From Polyangiaceae bacterium (GTDB lineage Bacteria; Myxococcota_A; Polyangia; Polyangiales; Polyangiaceae): a stretch of DNA of 64,000 nucleotides. The position numbers were made by a program, and so were the translations under genes. Position 1 is the stretch's first letter. Every line of letters starts with the position of its first letter. Shown one piece after another: positions 1 through 9,028 of the stretch. Location of the stretch: positions 1 through 64,000 of the forward strand of contig JABSRN010000037.1 of assembly GCA_013214025.1 (NCBI GenBank). Reading direction: 5' to 3'. A model generated the notes under the pieces. The model saw only the letters and a program-made list of their open reading frames with translations. It was not told the origin of the DNA and made no database searches.

Positions 1-101
1 ATACCGAACTCTTTGCAGAGGTCCGTCATCCGCTCGCCATCGCTCAGTCTGGCCATGAATTTCATTCGTTCAGTCACTTTATCGCTCTCTCTCCACGGCA
101 T
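1..101 (-). mobile_element. IS481-family transposase, N-terminal fragment cut by window edge
   Basis: The minus strand reads from an ATG at 101 to the window edge and gives a protein starting MPWRESDKVTERMKFMARLS and continuing DGERMTDLCKEFGI. This is the N-terminal helix-turn-helix of IS481-type DDE transposases, which bind the element ends and move the IS. Only about 33 residues are visible; the rest lies outside the window. The segment from 102 to about 178 is the element's terminal region and carries two copies of an 18-bp end repeat. The element sits against the truncated histidine kinase. Family recognition is from the characteristic N-terminus, not from catalytic residues, which cannot be seen. 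Confidence 0.75.
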
Positions 102-130
102 AAGCCGTAGCTTGAGCACCTCTCAAAAGT

Positions 131-173
131 GTCAACCATGTACCCGGTCCATTTCGTCAACCATGTACCCGGT
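131..173. repeat. Two direct copies of an 18-bp IS end repeat
   Basis: The sequence GTCAACCATGTACCCGGT occurs at 131-148 and again at 156-173, 25 bp apart in the same orientation. They lie between the transposase start and the broken kinase and most likely mark the IS481-type terminus, with the junction to chromosomal DNA at about 174-180. Confidence 0.7.
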
Positions 174-1262
174 TTGGACCCCCTCACCACTGTCGCTAAC
201 AACAATGCGCAGCGCCTCATCTTCAAGCTCGCAGCGCAAGCTCACCTCATCGCCGTGACGACAAGCCGCCAAAGCATTGTTCAGTAAGTTACTCAGCGCA
301 TCCCAAAGCCGGGGACGATCCGCCGTCCACAAGAGTGCCGGGCAGCTATGGCTCAGAGAGATGCCCGCCGCGCTGGCGCTGCCTTCGCTGGCAGCCACCA
401 GATCGACGATCCACTCTTGAAGGGCGATCGCTTCGAGTGCCAAGGCTGCGAGCGGCTTGGAAAACGCGAGGCAGTCCCCCAGGGTCACGTTCATGCGCTC
501 CAGCTCGGAGATGGCAACGTCCAGGCGTTCACTCTGACGACTGTCATCGCTGTTCTTTCGTACGAGTTCGAAGAATCCCTTGCCCGCGGCCAGTGGGTTC
601 TTGAGTTCGTGGGCCACACGCCCCCCGACCGCCTCGAGATCCCGAGCCCGCAAGGTTGCCTCATCCAGCAAGGTCTGCCGCGTGCGATGAAGCGCGCCTC
701 CCGCCGAGAGGTAGGCATCCGAAAGCTTGCCTACCGCAAAATACAACAACACACCGCAGACAATCGTCGATCCCACCGTCATCACCTCTCGAATGGGCGA
801 CGCTATCGCGGGCAGATGATCAAGCTCCCCGAACAAGGCGAGCAGCACCAGGCTCACGAGCAATCCCCGAACAATCGCGTGACCGCTGGGCCCGGTCCCG
901 AACGCCGCTAAGCCGACTCCCGTGGGGGCAAACAGCAACACCAGCACTGGGTTGTTCAATCCACCCGTTCCCGCGCACACCACATTGAGTCCGAACAGCG
1001 TGATCAGCATCGAGGTCAACAGGTAGCCTTCGGTCAGCTCGCGACGCCGAAAGAAGATCGCCTCCGAACAGAAAAAACTAAACATTACGAATAGGCTCGC
1101 TGCAGTCACCACGAGACGTTGGCGCGGCTCACCCGACATCCACAAGGCCGTGGTGATGACGAGCATGCCGGGTCCGACTATGACCGGTCGGATCCGAAGG
1201 GAAGCGGCGCCCTCCCCACGAATCTGCGCGGCTCGCAAGCTCTGAGCGGTGGCGTCTAGCAC
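174..1262 (-). pseudogene. Membrane sensor histidine kinase truncated by IS insertion
   Basis: Reading from a GTG at 1262, the N-terminal half has about six hydrophobic segments without an obvious extracytoplasmic sensor domain. A HisKA box follows (RVAHELKNPLAAGKG, with the phospho-acceptor His), then an HATPase N box (LLNNALAA) and a G1 box (SDSGEGV). The coding frame then runs straight into the IS end repeat and stops, so the F and G2 boxes of the ATP-binding domain are missing. The protein could still be made with a short IS-derived tail, but a kinase without G2 should not bind ATP normally. The lost C-terminus may lie beyond the IS, outside the window. Neighbouring phosphorelay genes are also decayed. 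Confidence 0.8.
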
Positions 1263-1559
1263 GGCCCGACTGTACCTTCAGAGGTGGGGCGGGAGTCCAG
1301 CGACCCTGGCAGACGAATTTTTGGCACAGAGCTCCCATGGCCAGTCACGAAATCTAGGGGTGAAGCAATCAGAGTGTCACCAACAGAGCCAGGCACGGTC
1401 ATAGGCCCGGGCGTTGCGAGGGACGTGCCAACGCCACTCGCTGTCTCCAGTCCTTGATATGAGGCAAAGCCTTCCGCGGGTCATCGCCGCGCGCCTCGAA
1501 TTGACCAGTTTTCCGACACCCGGCATGTCGACAGTTTGGACGGTTCGGGATGCTTGCCC
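1263..1559. other. Intergenic region, nothing recognised
   Basis: This stretch lies between the end of the reductase gene and the start of the truncated histidine kinase, both on the minus strand. It should hold the kinase promoter and the reductase 3' region. I see no convincing coding frame, tRNA or strong terminator hairpin. Confidence 0.5.
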
Positions 1560-2063
1560 TCAGCTCCGCAGCTGCGGGACCGTTCGCGGTTTGAACACAA
1601 ACATGCGGAGCGCGTCCCGTGCAACTTTTCGATAGTCATCGTCGGATCCATCTACCGAATAACCCAGCATGCCCATCAGCTGTTTCGCTGGCATCGCGTG
1701 ATTGGCCGCGTATTCGACGAGGGCGTCAGCCCGTTCTTCCGGTCCTAACTCGCAAGCTGTAACCGACAGGCTTCGAGCGCCGACAACGATGGTGACCTCA
1801 GGGGTCGCAACGAGATTTTTGTACCAGTGGGCGTGGGCACCGTAGCCCGAGGCAACCCAGTAGTGGTCACAGTCGAGATCCTTCTTGATGACCTCGACAA
1901 CGGTACGACGCACCAGCCCCGTTTTTGCGCCAATATGGCAGATCAGTAGAAACCGCTTCCCCAGGAGCCACCCCAGGCGCATTCGGTACAACCACAACGG
2001 AGCCCGGAACAGCCAGCGAAGCCAAGGCCCCGGACCGCTGACATCAGAGATTTTCTTCGCCAC
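1560..2063 (-). CDS. Deazaflavin-dependent nitroreductase/quinone reductase-like protein (DUF385 type)
   Basis: The protein resembles the Ddn/DUF385 split-beta-barrel family of F420-type (deazaflavin) oxidoreductases. The family pattern is visible: a hydrophobic basic N-terminus (APLWLYRMRLGWLLGKRFLL), then HIGAKTGLVRRTVVEVI, then the conserved SGYGAHAHWYKNLVATPEV segment around the cofactor site, followed by an alpha-helical C-terminus. The start is uncertain. The frame stays open upstream into the decayed response-regulator gene, so I chose the GTG at 2063, giving about 167 residues, the usual size of the family. The gene follows the phosphorelay remnants on the same strand with a gap of about 70 bp. 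Cofactor and substrate are unknown; family members use F420 or FMN, and F420 use is inferred only. Confidence 0.65.
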   Translation of the reverse strand: MAKKISDVSGPGPWLRWLFRAPLWLYRMRLGWLLGKRFLLICHIGAKTGLVRRTVVEVIKKDLDCDHYWVASGYGAHAHWYKNLVATPEVTIVVGARSLSVTACELGPEERADALVEYAANHAMPAKQLMGMLGYSVDGSDDDYRKVARDALRMFVFKPRTVPQLRS

Positions 2064-2133
2064 ACGCCCAGCGTAGTACAGCGCAGCACCAGGATCGCAA
2101 TTTACGAAGAGGCTCGTCTTTTCAGGAACGCGG

Positions 2134-3617
2134 TCATCTTGTCGGCGGCCACAGACTTGCCAAAAGATGCGTCCACAACTCCCGACCTCCGAGCCTCGGC
2201 AAACCCGCGGGCTCAATCGCCAAACTGAGCATGCAGCGAATATCCGGATGAGCATCTCGGAGCTGCTCCAATAGCCACAGGCCGTTTTCACCTCGCTTCT
2301 GATAGTCCGTCAGGACCGCGTGTATCTTCTCTTGTCTCACCATCACCAGCGCGTCGGCAGCGCTCCGTGCGCTCAAGAATTCTAAACCGGTGGCTCGTAG
2401 AGCTCGAACACTGAGCGACAAGTCCACAGGATCGTCATCCACTAGCAACAGACACTGGAGCGGTTCCGCCCGAGGCAAGACTACCGTAAAGATGGCGCCC
2501 TCTCCTTCCCTCACGCTTTTATCGTCCCGCCATGGGAATCCGCCATTTTCTGTGCGGTCACCATGCCGATGCCGGAGCCTTCAAATTCGGACCCAAGCAC
2601 CGATGAAACGGTTCGAAAATCCGCTCCTTCCACTCTTACGGGAACCCGATGTCTTAATCCACAACGGACACCAAACACTGTCCGTCGGGCACCAGTTCCG
2701 TGGAATCGGCGCTACGGATCTCGATGTACGGCGGCACGCCTTCCCGATGATACTTCATTGCGTCCCTAAGATGTTGTGAAAGATGTTGTGCAATAGCGCT
2801 GGGTGCCCGTACACAGTGGGCAAGTCACCCACTGTGACTGTCGCTCCACCCGCCTTCATGTCATCCGATAGCTCTGCGACCACCCCGTGAACCACCTCCG
2901 TCAGGCATATGTTACTCATGGCCGGCGGTGCCGCATCCAGCTGCGCGAATTCTAGAATGCCCCCGATCAGCTCGTGCATGCGACAGGCGGACACGTCGAT
3001 GCAATCCAACATATCGACGGACTCATCGGTAAGGTCATCCCCCAACTCCATTCAAAGCAACTCAAACCAAGCGACGATGTGCCTAACTGGAGCTTTTGGA
3101 TCGTAAGCGGCCGAGTGAGCAATGCGATGCATTGCGCATCATTACTTCGCTGCAGCTCGAGTTCCGAGCGGCTCAGCTCGGCCAATGCGCACTGCGTCGC
3201 CTGCCGGTGGCGTTCCATCTCAAGAAACACTCGAACCTTGTCCATCAGGACATGGGGCGCGAGCGGCTTGGGCGAGTAGTCCATCGCACCGCTTTCGTAA
3301 CCTGAAACACATGTGCCGGATCCTGGCTGTTGGCGGTAACGAATAGGATCGGCATGTGCTTCGTGCTTTCCATTATACGGAGCGCCTCGGCGGTCTTGAA
3401 ACCGTCCATCTCTGGCATCTGCACATCCAGCAAGATGACGGCGATGTCGTTGCGCGACAGCGCCAACTCCAGAGTTCTCTGTCCCGATGCCGCGCTCAAC
3501 AGAAAAGCTGTGCATGTCCTTCAGTACCGTTTGAATCGCCAACAATTTTTCCGGTCGATCGTCCACCAATAGGACGGCCGGGCGTGGCTCATCAGCAGTA
3601 CCCCCCCCCGAACTCAT
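2134..3617 (-). pseudogene. Decayed REC-histidine kinase-REC hybrid
   Basis: The ATG at 3617 opens a receiver domain (AVLLVDDRPEKLLAIQTVL). It continues in a second frame with VILLDVQMPEMDGF, the phospho-Asp region, and returns to the first frame with MDYSPKPLAPHVLMDKV. A kinase dimerisation segment follows in which the phospho-acceptor His of the usual SHDLKAP-type box reads as Tyr (AYDPKAPVRHI); an in-frame stop sits just before MELGDDLTDES. HATPase pieces are scattered over frames: NAMKYH, VVD-stop-DIGFP, ERIFEPFHR and GSGIGM. The C-terminus (from about 2514) re-enters a clean frame with AIFTVVLPR and a second receiver domain (LLLVDDDPVDLSLSVRAL). Stops, frameshifts and the lost His show a dead gene rather than one sequencing error. 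Its start overlaps the stop of the preceding pseudogene (ATGA). Confidence 0.85.
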
Positions 3618-4516
3618 GATGCCGTTCTTACGCGGTCAGCCTTGCTGGCTCGTGCCTGCAGTAACGCCTCAATTGTTTCCAGCGAGGTCGCCGTATCATC
3701 GGGCTTCGGCAGGTATCGGTTCGCCCCAGCGTCTAACCAGTCTTGCTTGGCGTCGGCCATCGCCTTCGCCTTCGCCCGTAGCCACCCCCTGCGCGATCTC
3801 CCGTAGCTCGCCGGGTTTCGCGCCGAATTGTGACGTCAACCGGTTCGCAAGGTACAGCCCGACGGCACCCGACGGCACCCGACAGCAAGATCCCAGGAGT
3901 GAGCCAAACACAGCTAAGTTTTGGGCATCTTTGGCGGCTGGCTCATTGTCCTCAGCTCGATGAAGCATGAGATCCTCTTCAACGGCAACCACCTTCTCGA
4001 GCACGAGGCGAATGCCGTCCATGCGCTGCTTGCCCGTCTTCTCATAGGCGGGGATGGGTTTGCCGGATTCTGTGAGGCCCTGCAGCACGTTGGCCAGAAC
4101 GTCAGGCATCGCCCCCCCCGATCGACTTTGCGACGCAGTTCGATTTCCACCCGGCCGGCGTTCTCGCTCCACTCCGTTTGCAGCCGGCGAACCCGTTAGA
4201 AGCGTTCCACCTGGGCGGGGTGGTCCACCACCAGCTCTTCCGCTTAGCGAATCGTTTTTTCGAAATCCTGCTGGCCCGCGACGAAAGGCTCCAACAAATC
4301 GTCGTTGCCCGTCAGCATGAAACCACGCTGACCAGTTTCCATATCCACCATGGATTTGCCCAGGTGCCGGGGATGCGCGATCACCTGATGGGTGTGCTCA
4401 ACTCAGGTAGCCGTCTCCACGAGCGAACCGCCGCCGTTGTACATGGCCGAGGCCACCGCGATGAGAACTGCTAGGATCAGTCCGTTGTTCAAGAGCAGCT
4501 GATTTCGGGTTTTCAT
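3614..4516 (-). pseudogene. Decayed CHASE3-HAMP sensor with C-terminal REC remnant
   Basis: The reading frame starts at an ATG at 4516 with MKTRNQLLLNNG and a membrane segment. It continues through a recognisable CHASE3 sensor (MVDMETGQRGFMLTGNDDLL, DFEKTIR, AEELVVDHPAQVERF), but contains three in-frame stops (TGA, TAA, TAA) and a frameshift near 4105. A second frame carries the rest of the CHASE3 and HAMP region (VVAVEEDLMLHRAEDNE, ANRLTSQFGAKPGEL). A further jump leads to the end of a receiver domain (DAGANRYLPKPDDT) with no kinase core between, so an internal deletion removed HisKA and HATPase. The final TGA overlaps the ATG of the next pseudogene, a trace of former translational coupling. 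This was probably the input kinase of the adjacent REC-HK-REC protein. Confidence 0.85.
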
Positions 4517-4641
4517 CGTCGCTCAACAAAACGTCCGGCCGGGTGGAGCGATTAGCCCGCAGCCGGCGCTTCACGCGCTTCACGCGCAGCTCGGAACAGC
4601 TCAGCACGAGCCGAACGCCCGGCGGCATTCGCGGCCTGGCT

Positions 4642-5370
4642 TCAGCGGCGACCGAAACGGTAAACGGCGCCGATGAACGGAGTGTAGCTTTGAGTGCCGT
4701 GCACAGCTTGGCCCGCCAACTCCTCGCCGTTCCGCGCCACGTAGTAGCGCACGCGGTACTGGAGTCGAAAACTCACGTCCCAGGACGACGACACAGGCAA
4801 AGCCCCCCCCAGTCCTATCCACCAAGCGATGGCGGCCGACGTCTCAAGCGCGGCTGCAGTGTCCCCACTCACGCTCGCTAGGTCGGTACGAGCATCGTCC
4901 CAACGCCTCCCGAAAGCGCCGTATCCCAGCTCCACAAAGAGTCGGCGCCACTCGGCTCTCAGCATCGGGCCGATCCAAAGTTCGTCGTATGCGGCCCCAA
5001 CGGCGGACTCCACGACCGCCTTGTTGTCGGCATCGAATCCAACGAACTGCGCCGCCTCACGGCTGCCATGATCCCATTGAGCGTAGAAACCCACGCCAAG
5101 CGAATCCAGCAGCTGGTAGCTCAGACTTCCGAACAGATTCAGCTCCGTCGAATCCACCAAGCGTTCGCCCCGTTGACCTCCCACCTCGGTCTTCACTTGC
5201 TGCTCGAAGCGATGAAAGCCCAGCGCCGTGTCCGTGCGCCACCGTGATGCTGAGCTTCGCCCTCCTTCGGAGGGCTCTGGGGCTTGCGCCCAGGCAGCGG
5301 AGCTGCCGGCGGCCACCATCACGCTTACCGACCCGGTGACCCACCCCTTGATCCGGCGATAACTGCCCAT
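4642..5370 (-). CDS. Outer-membrane beta-barrel protein, hypothetical
   Basis: The 242-residue protein opens with a basic N-terminus, a hydrophobic stretch and an Ala-x-Ala cleavage site (SSAAWAQA), a typical Sec signal peptide. The mature part alternates short amphipathic strands (LNLFGSLSYQLLDSLGVGFY, ELWIGPMLRAEWRRLFVELG, SFRLQYRVRYYVA) with turns and ends TPFIGAVYRFGRR, in the manner of small outer-membrane barrels, though the last residues are basic rather than the classical terminal Phe. I do not recognise a specific family. It is transcribed away from the GntR-PurM gene with about 180 bp between the starts, and lies next to the decayed sensor gene, which it need not be related to. Confidence 0.7.
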   Translation of the reverse strand: MGSYRRIKGWVTGSVSVMVAAGSSAAWAQAPEPSEGGRSSASRWRTDTALGFHRFEQQVKTEVGGQRGERLVDSTELNLFGSLSYQLLDSLGVGFYAQWDHGSREAAQFVGFDADNKAVVESAVGAAYDELWIGPMLRAEWRRLFVELGYGAFGRRWDDARTDLASVSGDTAAALETSAAIAWWIGLGGALPVSSSWDVSFRLQYRVRYYVARNGEELAGQAVHGTQSYTPFIGAVYRFGRR

Positions 5371-5541
5371 CCGGGCAGCTTACAACGCCCTCCCGCTCCC
5401 GAGTGGTTTTTGCCCGCGGAAGTGCCCCTATACCGGCCAAGGAACACCGGCCAGCTCGGCCGATGACTCCCCAAACCCACGGATCGGCGTGCCTCGACCA
5501 GGACGGCCCAGCCCTCACCGGGGGCATTGCCCAGCACCGGC

Positions 5542-5567
5542 ATCTGTATTAGGTGCGTGATACAGAT
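5542..5567. promoter_or_regulatory. Perfect 8-bp inverted repeat at the GntR-PurM start, probable operator
   Basis: ATCTGTAT at 5542-5549 and ATACAGAT at 5560-5567 form a perfect inverted repeat with a 10-bp spacer. It overlaps the GTG at 5553 and ends one base before the ATG at 5568. GntR-family repressors of the YtrA type bind spaced palindromes at their own promoters, so autoregulation of the operon is the natural reading. Whether it acts as operator or as an RNA hairpin masking the start is not shown. Confidence 0.6.
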
Positions 5568-6995
5568 ATGCTCTTTCAAATTGATCCTCAGTCCAAACTT
5601 CCCGTGCATCGCCAGATCGCAGACCAGATCCATTTTCAGATCAATACGGGGAAACTCCGAGCCAACGCGAAGCTTCCCAGTTTGCGCACGCTGGCTGAAA
5701 AGCACGGCCTTGCATTGAACACCGTGGCGAAAGCCTTCAAGTCCCTAGAGAAAAAGGGCGTGATCCGCGCTGGACAACGCAGTGTCTACACCGTGACTCC
5801 CCAGCACGGCACCTCTGCACCGCCAGCCAAAGCCCGCTACGCGGCGCGCGGTGTGTCAGCCACCAAGAGCGAAGTGCACGCCGCCATCACCAATATTGAC
5901 AAGGGAGTTTTCCCGGGTGCCTTTTGCAAGATCACGGAAGACTACCTAACGGGGGATCCGGACAAGTGTTGCGTCATCCACGCGGACGGCAGTGGGACAA
6001 AATCGATTCTTGCGTATCTGCACTACCGAGAGACCGGTGATGCCAGCGTGTTTCGGGGCATCGCCCAAGACAGCATCGTAATGAACCTCGACGATCTGTT
6101 ATGTGTCGGCATCACGGGTCGGATTCTGATCTCGAGCACCATCAACCGAAACGCCAAACGCATCCCCGGCGCTGTTCTGGCCGAGCTAATCAATGGCAAC
6201 GAAGAAGTGCTCGCTCGCCTACGGGAGATGGGCGTCGACATTCAAAGTGGCGGCGGCGAAACCGCCGATGTGGGCGATTTGACACCGACGGTGGTCGTCG
6301 ACAGCTGCGCCACCGCAGTCATGCCGAAAAGCGAAATCATTTCCGGCAAGAAGATAAAGGCCGGCCTCGCCATCGTGGGCTTGTCATCATCCGGGCAATC
6401 CACCTACGAAGATGTAGAGAACAGCGGTATCGGCAGCAACGGGCTCACCTCCGCCCGGCACGATATGCTGAGCCCCTACTATCGCCGTAAGTACCGCGAG
6501 ACCTTCGACTCTCAGATCGACAAGGAGCTCGTGTACTGCGGCCCGTACAAGCTGGACGACCCGCTACCGGGCTCAAGCCTCACCGTTGGCCAAGCCTTGT
6601 TGAGCCCGACCCGGAGCTACGCACCGCTAATCACCGCGCTACTTCAACAATTGCCCGGAGTCGCCAAAGGCATCGTGCATTGCTCCGGCGGCGGGCAGCA
6701 CAAGTGCACCCACTTTGGCAGCTCGGTCCACTACGTAAAGGACCGGTTGATGCCGATTCCGCCCATATTCTCAGCTATCCAGAAGGCTAGCGGCACGACC
6801 TGGAAAGAGATGTACCAGGTCTACAATATGGGACATCGTATGGAGATCTACTGCACCCAGCGCGACGTAAAAAAGGTCGTGGCGCTAGCGGAGTCCTTTA
6901 GCATCAGGGCCGCTCAAATCGGCCACATCGAAAAGAGCGCCACCGGCAAGAATCAGCTCACCATCATGCACGGCCGCCGAAAGTTGCGCTATTGA
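5553..6995 (+). CDS. GntR (YtrA-type) DNA-binding domain fused to PurM (AIR synthase)-like domain
   Basis: Residues 6-80 form a GntR winged helix: [47 protein letters not shown]. From about residue 95 to the end is a full-length PurM/AIR-synthase-like domain, the enzyme that closes the imidazole ring in purine synthesis. It keeps the nucleotide-site motifs HADGSGTK (143-150), the NLDDLLCVG segment (178-186), GGGETADV (233-240), HCSGGGQ (376-382) and NMGHRMEIY. It looks closest to the Bacteroidetes-type PurM, from memory. YtrA-type regulators are normally about 120 residues with no effector domain, so this is a true fusion in one uninterrupted frame. Start is GTG 5553 or ATG 5568, both beside a palindrome. 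oleA begins 57 bp after the stop, so the protein may regulate the ole operon. Whether it is still a catalyst is unknown. Confidence 0.85.
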   Translation: MRDTDMLFQIDPQSKLPVHRQIADQIHFQINTGKLRANAKLPSLRTLAEKHGLALNTVAKAFKSLEKKGVIRAGQRSVYTVTPQHGTSAPPAKARYAARGVSATKSEVHAAITNIDKGVFPGAFCKITEDYLTGDPDKCCVIHADGSGTKSILAYLHYRETGDASVFRGIAQDSIVMNLDDLLCVGITGRILISSTINRNAKRIPGAVLAELINGNEEVLARLREMGVDIQSGGGETADVGDLTPTVVVDSCATAVMPKSEIISGKKIKAGLAIVGLSSSGQSTYEDVENSGIGSNGLTSARHDMLSPYYRRKYRETFDSQIDKELVYCGPYKLDDPLPGSSLTVGQALLSPTRSYAPLITALLQQLPGVAKGIVHCSGGGQHKCTHFGSSVHYVKDRLMPIPPIFSAIQKASGTTWKEMYQVYNMGHRMEIYCTQRDVKKVVALAESFSIRAAQIGHIEKSATGKNQLTIMHGRRKLRY

Positions 6996-7052
6996 TGGCG
7001 CGCGGCGTCCGGGCACCCCAGACGCAACGCTCTTGCCGAAGACTCATCAGCC

Positions 7053-8069
7053 ATGAGATTTGAAAACGTCAGTATTCACAGCCTCGCGCACTTTGATGCG
7101 CCGATGCGTGTGACGTCCCAAGAGATCGATTCGGCCCTCACCGATACTTACCAGCGTTTGGGCATGCCGGCGGGCCTGCTCGAAAGCCTCACGGGCGTGC
7201 GCGCGCGACGATTCTGGCAAGAAGAGACCCAACCCAGTGATGCCGCAGCCCTCGCGGGTCACGCCTTGCTCGAACAACAGAACTTTGATCGCAGTCGCAT
7301 CGGCGCCCTGATCAGCACTTCGGTTTGTCGTGACTACGTAGAGCCGTCCGTCGCGTGTTTCGTGCACAACCGACTCGGACTTTCGGAGACCTGCCTCAAT
7401 CTCGATTTGAGCAACGCCTGCCTCGGTTTTGTGGACGGCATGCAACTGGTCGGCAATATGATCGAGCGGGGGCAAATCGACTATGGTCTCATCGTGGACG
7501 GCGAGAGCAGTCGACGAGTCGTGGAGAGCACACTGGCTCGACTCAGTGCCGCCGATTGCGACGCCGAAATGTTCCGCCAGCAGATCGCTACCTTGACCGT
7601 AGGCTCCGGAGCCGTGGCCATGCTGCTGGGGCGCTCGGATATCTGCCCCGATGGGCACCAATTCCTCGGCGGGGTGAGCCTCGCGGCGACCGAGCACAAT
7701 CAACTTTGTCGCGGACAACTCGACGTGGGCATTACCGACACGCAAAATCTCCTCAAGTACGGCGTCGATCTGGCATCCCGCACTTGGGCACGCGCCCAAT
7801 TGGAGCTCGGTTGGGAGTCGGATTCGGTCGATATGTTCGCCCTGCACCAGGTCAGCCACCTACATTGTCAGGAACTGTCGCGCGCCCTGCGGTTTCCGCT
7901 TGAGCGTGCCTTTCTGGTGTACCCCGAGTTCGGAAACGTGGGCCCTGCATCCATCCCGCTCGTGCTCAGCCACGCCAACCAAAATGAACGCCTCAATCCC
8001 GGGGACCGAGTGGTCCTCGGAGGAATCGGTAGCGGGCTCAACTGCACCGCCGCCGGAGTGATCTGGTAA
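7053..8069 (+). CDS. oleA: OleA, thiolase-fold acyl-CoA head-to-head condensing enzyme
   Basis: The 338-residue protein is a thiolase-superfamily (FabH-like) enzyme. OleA performs a non-decarboxylative Claisen condensation of two fatty acyl-CoAs to a 2-alkyl-3-ketoacid, the first step to long-chain olefins. The catalytic Cys lies in NACLGF (C123), the His in LHQVSH (H265) and the Asn in GNVGPAS (N295). The OleA-specific Glu reached from the partner subunit is at E97 (YVEPSVA), which separates OleA from ordinary FabH. The C-terminal GGIGSGLNCTA is typical of the family. It is the first of four ole genes in the canonical ABCD order; its TAA overlaps the oleB ATG. Chain-length preference cannot be read from sequence alone. 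Confidence 0.93.
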   Translation: MRFENVSIHSLAHFDAPMRVTSQEIDSALTDTYQRLGMPAGLLESLTGVRARRFWQEETQPSDAAALAGHALLEQQNFDRSRIGALISTSVCRDYVEPSVACFVHNRLGLSETCLNLDLSNACLGFVDGMQLVGNMIERGQIDYGLIVDGESSRRVVESTLARLSAADCDAEMFRQQIATLTVGSGAVAMLLGRSDICPDGHQFLGGVSLAATEHNQLCRGQLDVGITDTQNLLKYGVDLASRTWARAQLELGWESDSVDMFALHQVSHLHCQELSRALRFPLERAFLVYPEFGNVGPASIPLVLSHANQNERLNPGDRVVLGGIGSGLNCTAAGVIW

Positions 8070-9010
8070 TGGCCCTCAACATCAGCAAATCCTTGTATCC
8101 CTTCACCAGCCGCTTTGCGACGGTCTCCGGTATCGGATCCAAAAGACACCAGCTCCACTATCTTGATGAGGGCCGTTTGGACGAAGGCGAAGAGAACGGC
8201 AGCGCCGGGGGCAAAAACGAAGCACTCGTCATGATCCACGGCAACCCCAGTTGGTCCTTCCTGTTCCGCGATCTGATCAAGAAACTGTCGCCCACCTACC
8301 GTGTCGTAGTTCCCGATCACATCGGCATGGGATTGTCCGAAAAACCAACGGACAGAGCTTACGAATACTGTCTCGACAGTCGCCTGAAGAATTTCGAAGA
8401 GCTCATTGACCAACTCGAACTTCCCGAAACATTCACGCTAATTCTCCACGACTGGGGCGGCATGATCGGCATGGCCTACGCCGCCCGCCACCCGGAGCGT
8501 ATCGCGCGGCTGGTGCTGATGAACACCGCCGCTTTTCACCTCCCCGACCACATGAGCGTTCCGCACTCTCTAGGGCTGGCGCGAACCCCCCTGGGTACCT
8601 ATTCCGTCCGCGGATTGAACGGTTTCGCCCGGATCGCCACCCACTGGTGTGTCAAACAACCACTCTCCGACGAGGTCAAACGCGCCTACACGCAGCCCTA
8701 CGATACCTGGAAGAACAGGATTGGCACTCTTCGTTTCGTCCAAGACGTCCCGCTAAAGCAGAGTGACCGCTCCTACGATGCTGTCACCGCGACCGAGAAG
8801 GGCTTGGCCCAGTTCGCTGACACACCCAAGTTGATCGTCTGGGGCAACAACGATTTCGTATTCAAGCCCGATGTGCTCGAACATTGGCGCGGGATCTGGC
8901 CCAATGCCGAGGTCCACGACATCGACAATTGCGGACACTACCTGATGGAAGACGCGCCAACTGAAGTTTGCGACAAGATCGCCAGTTTCCTAGAGAAACA
9001 CACGCTCTAG
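8069..9010 (+). CDS. oleB: OleB, alpha/beta-hydrolase beta-lactone decarboxylase
   Basis: The 313-residue alpha/beta-hydrolase resembles haloalkane dehalogenases, as OleB proteins do. OleB decarboxylates the beta-lactone made by OleC to the final cis-olefin and CO2. The oxyanion segment HGNPSWSF (57-64) is followed by the nucleophile Asp in LHDWGGM (D128). A likely acid is D262 (WGNNDFVF) and the base is H290 (NCGHYLMED). The ATG overlaps the oleA stop codon (TAATG), implying translational coupling. A glycine-rich insert (residues 40-50) lies before the first core strand. In other bacteria OleB, OleC and OleD assemble into one large complex, and the overlapping genes here fit balanced expression of partners. 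Confidence 0.92.
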   Translation: MALNISKSLYPFTSRFATVSGIGSKRHQLHYLDEGRLDEGEENGSAGGKNEALVMIHGNPSWSFLFRDLIKKLSPTYRVVVPDHIGMGLSEKPTDRAYEYCLDSRLKNFEELIDQLELPETFTLILHDWGGMIGMAYAARHPERIARLVLMNTAAFHLPDHMSVPHSLGLARTPLGTYSVRGLNGFARIATHWCVKQPLSDEVKRAYTQPYDTWKNRIGTLRFVQDVPLKQSDRSYDAVTATEKGLAQFADTPKLIVWGNNDFVFKPDVLEHWRGIWPNAEVHDIDNCGHYLMEDAPTEVCDKIASFLEKHTL

Positions 9011-9028
9011 GGGGGCGCACTTGGAGCC

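Noticed and set aside
790-1095. Arg-rich open frames antisense to the truncated kinase
   Set aside because: They are antisense shadows of a recognisable kinase with non-protein-like composition.
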